A program made the translations under genes and the position numbers. Below the pieces are notes generated by a model. It searched no databases. It was not told the origin of the DNA and was given only the letters and a program-made list of their open reading frames with translations. Positions 1 through 5,398 of a stretch of DNA of 5,398 bases are shown piece after piece. The first letter of the stretch is position 1. Each line of letters begins with the position of its first letter. This stretch comes from Campylobacteraceae bacterium (GTDB taxonomy: Bacteria > Campylobacterota > Campylobacteria > Campylobacterales > Sulfurovaceae). Location: positions 1 through 5,398 of the forward strand of contig JAMONW010000173.1 of assembly GCA_027066355.1 (NCBI GenBank). Reading direction: 5' to 3'.

Positions 1-1026
1 ATTTCTCTAAAAGCAAAAGAGAATAATCTTAAAAAATTAAATTCTAAAGTTAAAGAAAAAGATAGCAAAATAACAAAGCAGTTAGAAACTATAAAGCTTC
101 AAAAAGATGAAATTGTTAAATTAAAATCACTTTTAGAACAAAGAGTTAGTGAATTAAATAGCACTAAAGAGTCTTTAATAGTTACAAAAAATGAGCTAAA
201 ATTAAAAGCAGATGAGTTAAATAAATTAAACTCTTTATTGTTAGCAAAAAATACAAAAATAGACTCTTTAAATGGCAAAATTGTAATTTTGCAAAATTTG
301 CTTGATGATAGAAATTTAACTCTATCTAAAAAGCAAAAAGAGATAGATAGCTATAAAAATAAAATTTTAATACTTTCAAACAAATTAACCCAAAAAACAA
401 AAGAGCAAAACTTAACAAAAGAGAAGACTTTGCAACTTTTAGAGGCACTTGATAAAAAACAAAGCAGATATGAAGAGCTACTAAAAGAGTTACAAAGCAA
501 AAGAGAAAAAATAAAGTATTTAACAGGCATTAGACTGCGCGTTATAGAAGAGCTTAAAAATTCGCTTGGAGATAGTGTAAATGTATCTAAAGATGGCTCT
601 TTAAAGCTAAATTCTAGTGTGCTTTTTGATAAAGGAAGTAGCAAGTTAAAAGATGAAGCAAAAGAGAGCCTAAAAGAGCAATTTAGCAAATATATAACTG
701 CACTTATGAGCAATAAATCAATTGAACCAAATATCGATAGATTGGTAATTGAGGGGCATACAGATAGTGATGGAGGCTTTTTATATAACTTAAAACTATC
801 ACAAGATAGAGCGCTTAGTGTTATGAACTATCTTCTTAGCCTACCAATTGCTAAAAAGTATGACTTGCAAAAATATTTAACAGCAAGTGGAAGAGCCTAT
901 TTAGATAGAGTAATGGTAAATGGCAAAGAGGATAAAGAGGCTTCAAGAAGAATAGAGTTTAAGTTCCGTTTAAAAAACCAAAATGCACTATATGAAATAG
1001 AGAAGATTTTAGATGAAAATAGATAA
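1..1026 (+). CDS. Coiled-coil protein with C-terminal OmpA/MotB peptidoglycan-binding domain (5' partial)
   Basis: The frame is open from base 1, so the gene starts upstream; 341 residues are visible. The TTG at 238 is an internal Leu codon, not a start. Visible residues 1 to about 185 are Lys/Glu/Leu/Asn-rich with regular hydrophobic spacing and no proline before residue 242, which indicates a long coiled coil. Residues of about 195-325 form an OmpA-like domain: a VLFDKGS strand, the IEGHTDSDGG motif, LSQDRA, ASGRA, and a closing EASRRIEF motif. Asp255 (GHTD) and Arg270 (SQDR) lie 15 residues apart, as do the Asp and Arg that bind diaminopimelate in OmpA-family domains. The protein probably anchors to periplasmic peptidoglycan. 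A membrane helix would be expected in the missing N-terminus, as in MotB/ZorB-type stator partners, but this is inference. A MotA/TolQ/ExbB-like gene upstream would support that reading; it is not in the window. It overlaps the next small ORF by 14 bp. Confidence 0.9.
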   Translation: MSLKAKENNLKKLNSKVKEKDSKITKQLETIKLQKDEIVKLKSLLEQRVSELNSTKESLIVTKNELKLKADELNKLNSLLLAKNTKIDSLNGKIVILQNLLDDRNLTLSKKQKEIDSYKNKILILSNKLTQKTKEQNLTKEKTLQLLEALDKKQSRYEELLKELQSKREKIKYLTGIRLRVIEELKNSLGDSVNVSKDGSLKLNSSVLFDKGSSKLKDEAKESLKEQFSKYITALMSNKSIEPNIDRLVIEGHTDSDGGFLYNLKLSQDRALSVMNYLLSLPIAKKYDLQKYLTASGRAYLDRVMVNGKEDKEASRRIEFKFRLKNQNALYEIEKILDENR

Positions 1027-1153
1027 TTTTGAGCCAAAAGAGCTAAAAAAGGTTAATGCTAAATTAGATATTAAGTTAGCTAAACTTAAAAAAGAGTTCT
1101 CTTTCTTTAAGAGGATTATAAGAGCTTTTGGGAAAGTAATAGGTAAAAAGTAA
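1013..1153 (+). CDS. Small basic peptide, 46 aa, overlapping the OmpA-domain gene
   Basis: An ATG at 1013 opens a 46-codon ORF ending in TAA at 1151-1153. It overlaps the preceding gene by 14 bp in another frame, an arrangement typical of translational coupling. AGAAG at 1001-1005, seven bases before the ATG, is a plausible ribosome-binding site. The peptide has 15 Lys/Arg against 5 Asp/Glu (net about +10) and no Cys or Trp. It looks like a charged helix of about residues 8-28 followed by an amphipathic, cationic tail (FSFFKRIIRAFGKVIGKK). There is no signal peptide. I do not recognise a family. Membrane association or binding to a partner of the upstream gene is possible but only inferred. 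The last codons lie inside a heptamer repeat, so the C-terminus may vary between strains. It could also be a chance ORF; the coupling and RBS favour a real gene. Confidence 0.55.
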   Translation: MKIDNFEPKELKKVNAKLDIKLAKLKKEFSFFKRIIRAFGKVIGKK

Positions 1154-1168
1154 GAAGTAACAGGTAAG
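1134..1168. repeat. Five in-register heptamer repeats, consensus ARGTAAN
   Basis: Five consecutive 7-bp units are visible: AAGTAAT (1134), AGGTAAA (1141), AAGTAAG (1148), AAGTAAC (1155) and AGGTAAG (1162). Positions 1 and 3-6 are invariant, position 2 is A or G, and position 7 is free. After one diverged unit (1169-1175), two weaker in-phase units follow: AGGTTTG (1176) and AGGTATA (1183). The array covers the last codons and stop of the 46-aa ORF and runs into the intergenic space. Degenerate heptamer tandem repeats are known elsewhere, for example the STRR elements of cyanobacteria. Seven is not a multiple of three, so copy-number change would alter the C-terminal frame of the small ORF, although most units carry in-frame or near-frame stops. 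Confidence 0.75.
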
Positions 1169-1170
1169 TG

Positions 1171-1229
1171 AATTTAGGTTTGAGGTATAAGTTTTCTGCT
1201 TTCATGAGAATAACAAACTATCCTAAATT
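1171..1229. terminator. Imperfect inverted repeat between convergent genes, possible weak terminator
   Basis: AATTTAGG (1171-1178) is exactly complementary to CCTAAATT (1222-1229). The stem can continue with TTTG (1179-1182) pairing CAAA (1214-1217) if four bases (1218-1221) bulge out. The loop is long, about 31 nt. On the plus strand the right arm runs into TTTTTAACTTTT, which would suit termination of the OmpA-domain unit. On the minus strand, after tgt, there is no T-run. It lies in the 84-bp gap between two convergent genes, where a terminator is expected. The long loop and AT-rich stem make it weak. Confidence 0.3.
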
Positions 1230-1237
1230 TTTAACTT

Positions 1238-2356
1238 TTATCTTCTCTTAGCATAGAACTCTCTTCTAAACTCTTCAAACCTTTTTTCTAAAATTGCCTC
1301 TCTTGCATCTTTCATTAGAGTTAGGTAGTAGTGTAGGTTGTGGATTGTGGCTAATCTAAAATATGTTATCTCTTTTGCTCTATATAAGTGATTAAGATAG
1401 GCTCTTGAGTAGTTTTGGCAAGTGTAGCATTGGCAGTTACTATCTATTGGATTGCTATCTTCTTTGAATTTTGCTGATTTTATATTGACTTTACCAAATG
1501 TTGTAAATAGTGTGCCATTTCTTGCATTTCTTGTTGGCATTACGCAATCAAACATATCTACACCTCTATAGATATTTTCTATTAAATCTTCTGGTGTGCC
1601 TACTCCCATTAGGTAGCGTGGCTTATCCTTTGGCATAAATAGAGTAGTGTATTCTACAGTATCATACATAGCACTGTTACTTTCACCAACGCTAAGTCCT
1701 CCAATTGCAAAGCCATCAAAATCTAATTCACAAAGCTCGGTTGCAGATATTTTCCTAAACTCTTTATCAATACCTCCTTGAATAATTGCAAAAATATTTT
1801 GCTCTAAAGCAATACCTTTTTGTTGATTGGCTCGGTGATAATTAATTGACTCTTTTGCCCACTGTGTTGTTCTTTTAATAGACTCTTTTACTCTCTCTTT
1901 TGTAGCTGGTAGGGCTACTAAATCATCTAAAATCATCATAATATCGCTATTTAGATTATATTGAATATCAAGCACCTTTTGAGGTGTAAATTTATGTTTT
2001 GAACCGTCTATATGGCTTCTAAATAGTATTCCATCTTCTTCTATTTTTACATTAGAACTTAGTGAAAATGCCTGAAAACCACCACTATCTGTTAAAAAAC
2101 TTTTATTAAATTTAGTAAAATTATGTAAACCACCTTGATTTTTAACAATCTCATCACCTGGTCTTAAATAGAGATGATAAGTATTACCCAAAATAATTTC
2201 AGGTTGTAAAAGTGTTTTTAAATCTATTGCATCTAGTGCTTTTACAGCACCAACTGTGCCTACAGGCATAAATACAGGTGTTTGTATGGTAGAGTGTGCA
2301 GTTTTAATACTACAAGCTCTTGCATTTTTGTCGATTGAATCTATTTGAAACTTCAT
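1238..2356 (-). CDS. tgt: tRNA-guanine transglycosylase (queuine/preQ1 tRNA-ribosyltransferase)
   Basis: This cytoplasmic enzyme swaps guanine-34 of tRNAs with GUN anticodons for preQ1, an early step of queuosine modification. The 372-aa protein is full length for bacterial Tgt (E. coli 375) and aligns from MKF onward. Visible landmarks are MPVGTVGAVK (30-39), ILGNTYHL (55-62), TDSGGFQ with Asp90 as the general acid/base, Asp144 for base recognition, IIQGG (191-195), GGLSVGE (219-225), MFDCVMPTRNARNG with nucleophile Asp270, and the zinc site Cys308, Cys310, Cys313 and His339. One difference stands out: the E. coli DEC motif, whose Cys145 lies in the base pocket, is DDL here (Leu146). The start ATG has AAAGG 12 bases upstream, a somewhat long spacing. 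The gene is transcribed divergently from the COG3400-type gene and convergently with the OmpA-domain unit. No other queuosine gene is in the window. Confidence 0.97.
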   Translation of the reverse strand: MKFQIDSIDKNARACSIKTAHSTIQTPVFMPVGTVGAVKALDAIDLKTLLQPEIILGNTYHLYLRPGDEIVKNQGGLHNFTKFNKSFLTDSGGFQAFSLSSNVKIEEDGILFRSHIDGSKHKFTPQKVLDIQYNLNSDIMMILDDLVALPATKERVKESIKRTTQWAKESINYHRANQQKGIALEQNIFAIIQGGIDKEFRKISATELCELDFDGFAIGGLSVGESNSAMYDTVEYTTLFMPKDKPRYLMGVGTPEDLIENIYRGVDMFDCVMPTRNARNGTLFTTFGKVNIKSAKFKEDSNPIDSNCQCYTCQNYSRAYLNHLYRAKEITYFRLATIHNLHYYLTLMKDAREAILEKRFEEFRREFYAKRR

Positions 2357-2358
2357 TA

Positions 2359-2367
2359 TGTTATAAT
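2359..2367 (+). promoter_or_regulatory. Candidate extended -10 promoter for the COG3400-type gene/aroB/mscS operon
   Basis: TGTTATAAT (2359-2367) is a perfect TATAAT preceded by TGN, an extended -10. No -35 at standard spacing is evident; TTGAAA at 2345-2350 is too close, with an 11-bp spacer. The predicted start of transcription is near 2374, about 45 nt before the ATG at 2419. The element lies immediately upstream of the tgt start codon on the opposite strand and beside the tgt ribosome-binding site, so the two promoters overlap head-to-head within 62 bp. Confidence 0.6.
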
Positions 2368-2389
2368 ACCTTTAAGTTTTATAAACAGC

Positions 2390-2398
2390 ATTTTATCA
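2390..2398 (-). promoter_or_regulatory. Candidate extended -10 promoter for tgt
   Basis: Read on the minus strand, TGATAAAAT (2398 to 2390) is a TGN-TAAAAT extended -10 element. No good -35 hexamer is seen, which is common for sigma-70 promoters in Campylobacterota. Transcription would start near 2383, giving a leader of roughly 27 nt that contains the AAAGG ribosome-binding site at 2373-2369. This is inferred from motif and spacing only. A second AT-rich match (TTTATAAAA, about 2377-2385) is a weaker alternative. Confidence 0.4.
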
Positions 2399-2418
2399 AA
2401 AAAGAATAAAAGAGGAAT

Positions 2419-3831
2419 ATGGCACATATATTAATTATTGCTAATGGCAAAATATCTCAGAAATTTATAGATACCATAGAAGAGAAGAATTTAAGAGAAC
2501 ATAACTATACTGTTATAGTAAAAGATAATAATCAAGTTAAAAAAAGTAGCAGTAATATAAATTATATTGTTTTAGATGCTACAAGCCTATTTAGACTCAA
2601 AAGTGTATGCAAGGCTAATAAATATAAAACTCTATTTATTATTGTAGAAGATATGAAAGAGTCTAAAGTAATTTATAAAAATGTTAGAACAATCAATAAA
2701 AAAATTAGAATTGTTGCACTTGATACTAAAGAGTCCCTAAAAGAGATAAGAGATAGCTATTTATATATTGTTGATGTAAATACTATTATCTCAAATAGAT
2801 TATACGATTTTTTGCCAAATGTTCCAGTTACTGCCCAAACTATTGGACTTAATGAGGGTGAGATAATGGAGATTAGTATTCCATTTTCTAGCACCTATGC
2901 TTTTAGGCATATTGGCTCTATACAGCAGGTAAAATGGAAGATAGTTGCACTATATAGAGATGAAAAACTTATATTGCCAAATAGTGCAACTATGCTTAGA
3001 CCAAGAGATAGAATATTAGTTGTTGGAAAGCCTCAAGTTTTAGCAACTGTTTATAAAAAGATAAAGAGTAGTCATAATATCTTTCCTGAGCCATATGGGA
3101 AAAATTTTTATCTATATTTAGATATTGAAAAAGATGGAGAGAGGGCAATTGATTATATAAAAGATGCTATATATTTTTTAGATAAATTTGATAATAAAAG
3201 TTTAATAATTAGAGTTGCAAATCCAAATAATTTTGAGATATTAAATAAAATAAAAAGTTTTGAGAATAATAGAATTAGAACATATATATCATTTATAGAT
3301 ATTGATGAAAATACAATAGCAAGTGATGTTACAGAGCATGAGATAGGTTTAATTTTACTCTCATATAATTGTTTAAAATATAATGGTTTTAGTAAAGAGC
3401 TTTATGATTTAAAAAAATTAATTTATATATTTGGAGATACAAAAATTTCTGATATTAAAGAGGCTACTGTTGTTAAGAGTGATGAACGAATTGTAGAAGA
3501 GATATCATCTATTATATTTTATATTGCAGAAACACTAAAGGTAAATCTATCACTAAGAGAGTATGACCCAAATGGTAAATTTGAAGGTAGCAAAGAGTTT
3601 ATAGAGCATTATGAAACATTAGCTCATGCTCATAATGTTAAATTAAATATAATTCAACAGAAAAAAAACCCAATTAAAGCAGTTAAATATGCTAAAAATA
3701 TCTTACTAGTAGTTCCTTTTAAAAAAGAGCTAGATTTAAACAGTTTTTTTGCCTTTTTTAAACGAGATGTTGACAGTTTGTTACTTAGAACAAATAAACA
3801 CCCAAAACTATTAATTACTGTAGAAGAGTAG
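2419..3831 (+). CDS. COG3400-type protein with degenerate TrkA-N-like and TrkA-C (RCK_C) domains
   Basis: This 470-aa soluble protein has no signal peptide or membrane helix. Residues of about 1-130 form an alternating beta/alpha region resembling the TrkA-N/RCK_N Rossmann fold (HILIIANGKISQKF at 3-16). It lacks a clear GxGxxG nucleotide-binding loop, so NAD(H) or nucleotide binding is doubtful. Residues of about 140-215 read as a TrkA-C domain: LNEGEIMEISIP, KWKIVALYRDEKLILPNSAT, LRPRDRILVVGKP. Such domains sense small ligands and gate or regulate potassium or other transporters. Residues of about 225-470 are of unknown function. I recognise the family by layout and by its tgt/aroB context in Campylobacterota; its role is not established. 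The start is supported by AGAGGA just upstream (2411-2416), with unusually short spacing (2-3 nt) to the ATG. First gene of a rightward operon; 52 bp separate it from aroB. Confidence 0.85.
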   Translation: MAHILIIANGKISQKFIDTIEEKNLREHNYTVIVKDNNQVKKSSSNINYIVLDATSLFRLKSVCKANKYKTLFIIVEDMKESKVIYKNVRTINKKIRIVALDTKESLKEIRDSYLYIVDVNTIISNRLYDFLPNVPVTAQTIGLNEGEIMEISIPFSSTYAFRHIGSIQQVKWKIVALYRDEKLILPNSATMLRPRDRILVVGKPQVLATVYKKIKSSHNIFPEPYGKNFYLYLDIEKDGERAIDYIKDAIYFLDKFDNKSLIIRVANPNNFEILNKIKSFENNRIRTYISFIDIDENTIASDVTEHEIGLILLSYNCLKYNGFSKELYDLKKLIYIFGDTKISDIKEATVVKSDERIVEEISSIIFYIAETLKVNLSLREYDPNGKFEGSKEFIEHYETLAHAHNVKLNIIQQKKNPIKAVKYAKNILLVVPFKKELDLNSFFAFFKRDVDSLLLRTNKHPKLLITVEE

Positions 3832-3836
3832 GCTAG

Positions 3837-3882
3837 TTATAACCCTTTTTTTAGTAAAATATATCTAAAAAATAGGTTATAA
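3837..3882 (+). promoter_or_regulatory. 46-nt inverted repeat enclosing the aroB ribosome-binding site
   Basis: Two 18-nt arms (3837-3854 and 3865-3882) are complementary at 16 of 18 positions. TTATAACC pairs GGTTATAA, two central mismatches follow, then TTTTTTAG pairs CTAAAAAA, and the loop is TAAAATATAT. The right arm ends two bases after the pairing of AGG (3874-3876), seven bases before the aroB ATG, so a folded leader would partly hide the Shine-Dalgarno sequence. No T-run follows the hairpin on either strand, so it is not a standard intrinsic terminator. It could be a translation-controlling hairpin, an mRNA-processing or stability element, or a DNA dyad bound by a regulator. The loop TAAAAT (3855-3860) and TATAAC (3838-3843) also resemble -10 elements, so a local aroB promoter is possible. 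Confidence 0.5.
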
Positions 3883-3883
3883 A

Positions 3884-4936
3884 ATGATTATTCCAATAAA
3901 TATAGAAGCAAAAGATTCAAAAAAATATAATATTTACATTCAAGAGTTGCAAGAGTTAAAATTTAATACAAAAGTTGCAATTGTTACAAATCCAACAGTT
4001 GCAAAATTTCATCTACAAAGAGCTTTGAGTGTTATTAAAGCACCTTTAGTTGAGGTAATAGAAGTTCCTGATGGCGAAGAGTATAAAAATATTGATACAG
4101 TTTTAGATATTTTAGATAAACTTTTTGAGTCTAAATTTGATAGAAAATCTACTCTAATTGCACTAGGAGGTGGTGTAATTGGTGATATGACAGGTTTTAC
4201 TGCCTCTATGTATCAAAGAGGTATAAATTTTGTGCAAATGCCAACAACTCTACTTGCACAAGTAGATGCTAGTGTTGGTGGAAAAACTGGAGTTAATAAC
4301 AAATATGGCAAAAACTTAATAGGAGCATTTTATCAGCCAAAAGCTGTGCATATTGACCCTGTATTTTTAGATACTTTGCCTCCAAGAGAATTTAGTGCTG
4401 GACTTGCTGAAGTTATTAAAATGGCAGTAATGTTTGATAGAGAGTTTTACAACTTTTTAAAAGAAGCAGATTTTGAAAATAGAGATGATATTGTTAAAAT
4501 TATTGCAAAATCTGTTACTCTTAAAGCAAATGTAGTTAATCAAGATGAAAAAGAGAGTGGAATTAGAGCAGTTTTAAATTATGGACACACCTTTGGGCAT
4601 GTAGTAGAGAACTTAACAAACTATACAACATATTTACATGGAGAAGCAGTTGCTATTGGTATTGTTATGGCAAATGAGTTGGCTCTAAATTTGGGGCTTT
4701 TAAGCCAAGAAGAGGCAGATGATATTAAAAAGCTTTTAATTAAATCAAATTTACCTACAAATTTTGAAATTAAAGATGTAGAAGGTTTTTATGAACACTT
4801 CTTTTTAGATAAAAAAAGCTCAAATGGAGAGATTGCATTTATACTGCCAAATGGAAAAATTGGAACAAATATTATAAAAAGAGATATTCCAAAAGATACT
4901 ATAATTAAAGTGCTTAAAAAGTTTGAGGGTAGTTGA
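3884..4936 (+). CDS. aroB: 3-dehydroquinate synthase
   Basis: Converts DAHP to 3-dehydroquinate, the second step of the shikimate pathway to aromatic amino acids and folate, in the cytoplasm with NAD+ and a divalent metal. The 350-aa length is normal for the family. Visible motifs in order are PDGEEYKN (62-69), the NAD-binding loop ALGGGVIGD (93-101), MPTTLLAQVDASVGGKTGVN (119-138, with Lys134), KNLIGAFYQP (143-152), LPPREFSAGLAEVIK (165-179), LNYGHTFGH (231-239), LHGEAVAIG (251-259), and LDKKSSNGEIAFILP (308-322). The expected metal ligands are Glu176, His235 and His252, all present, so the enzyme should be active. The start ATG is preceded by AGG at seven bases, within the inverted repeat described separately. 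It is cotranscribed with the TrkA-C-type gene, and its stop TGA shares one base with the next start. Confidence 0.98.
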   Translation: MIIPINIEAKDSKKYNIYIQELQELKFNTKVAIVTNPTVAKFHLQRALSVIKAPLVEVIEVPDGEEYKNIDTVLDILDKLFESKFDRKSTLIALGGGVIGDMTGFTASMYQRGINFVQMPTTLLAQVDASVGGKTGVNNKYGKNLIGAFYQPKAVHIDPVFLDTLPPREFSAGLAEVIKMAVMFDREFYNFLKEADFENRDDIVKIIAKSVTLKANVVNQDEKESGIRAVLNYGHTFGHVVENLTNYTTYLHGEAVAIGIVMANELALNLGLLSQEEADDIKKLLIKSNLPTNFEIKDVEGFYEHFFLDKKSSNGEIAFILPNGKIGTNIIKRDIPKDTIIKVLKKFEGS

Positions 4937-5398
4937 TGAAAATAGTATCTTTATTAATTTTATTATTTTTTAATTTGTATGCTAATAGTGAAATAAATAG
5001 TTCTGCTATAAAAATTGAAGATAATAAAACTATCTCAAAAACAATAGAATATAATAGAAGCAAAATAAGTAAATTAGTTAAAGAGTTAAATGAAATAGAT
5101 AAAAAAAATGCAAATTTATTGGATAATGAGTGGACAAAAACATATAGTGCTTATATAACTCACAAGAATTTAATAGATAGAAAAAATAGTATTGAACAAA
5201 AAATAAAAAGACTAAAGAGTCTAAGAAGTTTAACTCTTAAGCAAAAAAATAGTTTAGATACTCTAAAAAAAGAGTATAAAGTTTTAGAGGATAAAATAAA
5301 TCTAGTTAAAAATTTTGAAAAAGATCCATTTAAAAAACTAATTGCACCACCTGAACTAAATAATGCACCCAAAATTACAAATCCATTTGCAATTATTG
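4936..5398 (+). CDS. MscS-family mechanosensitive ion channel protein, N-terminal part (3' partial)
   Basis: The ATG at 4936 overlaps the aroB stop by one base, and GAGGG (4925-4929) sits six bases upstream. The frame stays open to the window end, giving 154 codons. Residues 1-16 (MKIVSLLILLFFNLYA) form a typical signal peptide with likely cleavage after Ala16. Residues of about 25-130 are Lys/Glu/Leu-rich and probably a periplasmic coiled coil. The segment KDPFKKLIAPPELNNAPKIT (129-148), followed by NPFAII, resembles the region just before the membrane helices in the large Campylobacterota MscS-like proteins encoded after aroB (C. jejuni Cj1007 type, from memory). The pore-forming MscS domain itself lies beyond the window, so the assignment rests on this motif and gene order. 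If correct, it is an inner-membrane channel that opens under hypo-osmotic tension. Confidence 0.75.
   Translation, partial: MKIVSLLILLFFNLYANSEINSSAIKIEDNKTISKTIEYNRSKISKLVKELNEIDKKNANLLDNEWTKTYSAYITHKNLIDRKNSIEQKIKRLKSLRSLTLKQKNSLDTLKKEYKVLEDKINLVKNFEKDPFKKLIAPPELNNAPKITNPFAII

Noticed and set aside
351..713. 120-codon ORF on the minus strand
   Set aside because: It is antisense to the well-supported coiled-coil/OmpA gene. Its Ser/Leu/Phe-rich composition is what the complement of a Lys/Glu/Leu-rich AT-rich gene gives.
238..1026. TTG at 238 as the start of the OmpA-domain gene
   Set aside because: The same frame is open without a stop back to base 1 with the same coiled-coil composition, so the TTG is an internal leucine codon.
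3661..3668. A8 tract (and T7 at 3744-3750) as phase-variable switches in the COG3400-type gene
   Set aside because: The frame is intact, such short A/T runs are expected at this base composition, and known Campylobacter phase variation mainly uses long G/C tracts.
3837..3882. Intrinsic terminator between the TrkA-C-type gene and aroB
   Set aside because: No T-run follows either arm outward, and the right arm merges with the aroB ribosome-binding site. The T7 run lies inside the left arm.
5160..5372. 70-codon ORF on the minus strand
   Set aside because: It is a shadow of the MscS-type gene, which has a signal peptide, an RBS and overlap with aroB; the antisense product shows no recognisable motif.
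1..5398. CRISPR array, tRNA/rRNA genes, insertion sequence or integrase
   Set aside because: No spaced direct repeats, cloverleaf or conserved rRNA stretches, or transposase or integrase motifs were seen on either strand.

Overview
The window is very AT-rich and uses AAA/TTA/AGA-type codons heavily. It reads as a chromosomal segment of a Campylobacterota (epsilonproteobacterial) genome. The main evidence is the gene set and order: tgt facing away from a COG3400-type TrkA-C protein gene, followed by aroB and then an MscS-family channel gene. From memory, the Campylobacter jejuni tgt-aroB-Cj1007 neighbourhood has the same order; this was not checked. The protein motifs (for example Tgt with LDDLV where E. 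coli has FDECT) also fit that lineage. I cannot name a genus.

Left part (1 to about 1240): the 3' end of a rightward unit. It holds a long proline-free coiled-coil protein ending in an OmpA/MotB peptidoglycan-binding domain, truncated by the window edge, and a 14-bp-overlapping 46-codon ORF for a very basic peptide. The end of that ORF runs into five in-register copies of a degenerate heptamer, ARGTAAN. An imperfect inverted repeat then separates this unit from the convergent tgt gene.

Middle (1238-2418): tgt on the minus strand, complete, with its catalytic and zinc-binding residues. Its 62-bp 5' region is shared with the rightward operon and carries an extended -10 promoter candidate on each strand.

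Right part (2419-5398): a rightward operon of a COG3400-type RCK_C (TrkA-C) protein, aroB (3-dehydroquinate synthase, shikimate pathway), and the first 154 codons of a secreted, coiled-coil, MscS-family protein. The last two genes share one base (stop TGA / start ATG). A 46-nt inverted repeat fills most of the gap before aroB and places the aroB ribosome-binding site inside its right arm.

Most of this is housekeeping sequence. The least ordinary parts are the coiled-coil/OmpA plus basic-peptide module with its heptamer repeat at the left, and the SD-containing inverted repeat before aroB. I saw no CRISPR array, tRNA or rRNA gene, insertion sequence or integrase. No stretch over 300 bases lacks a gene.
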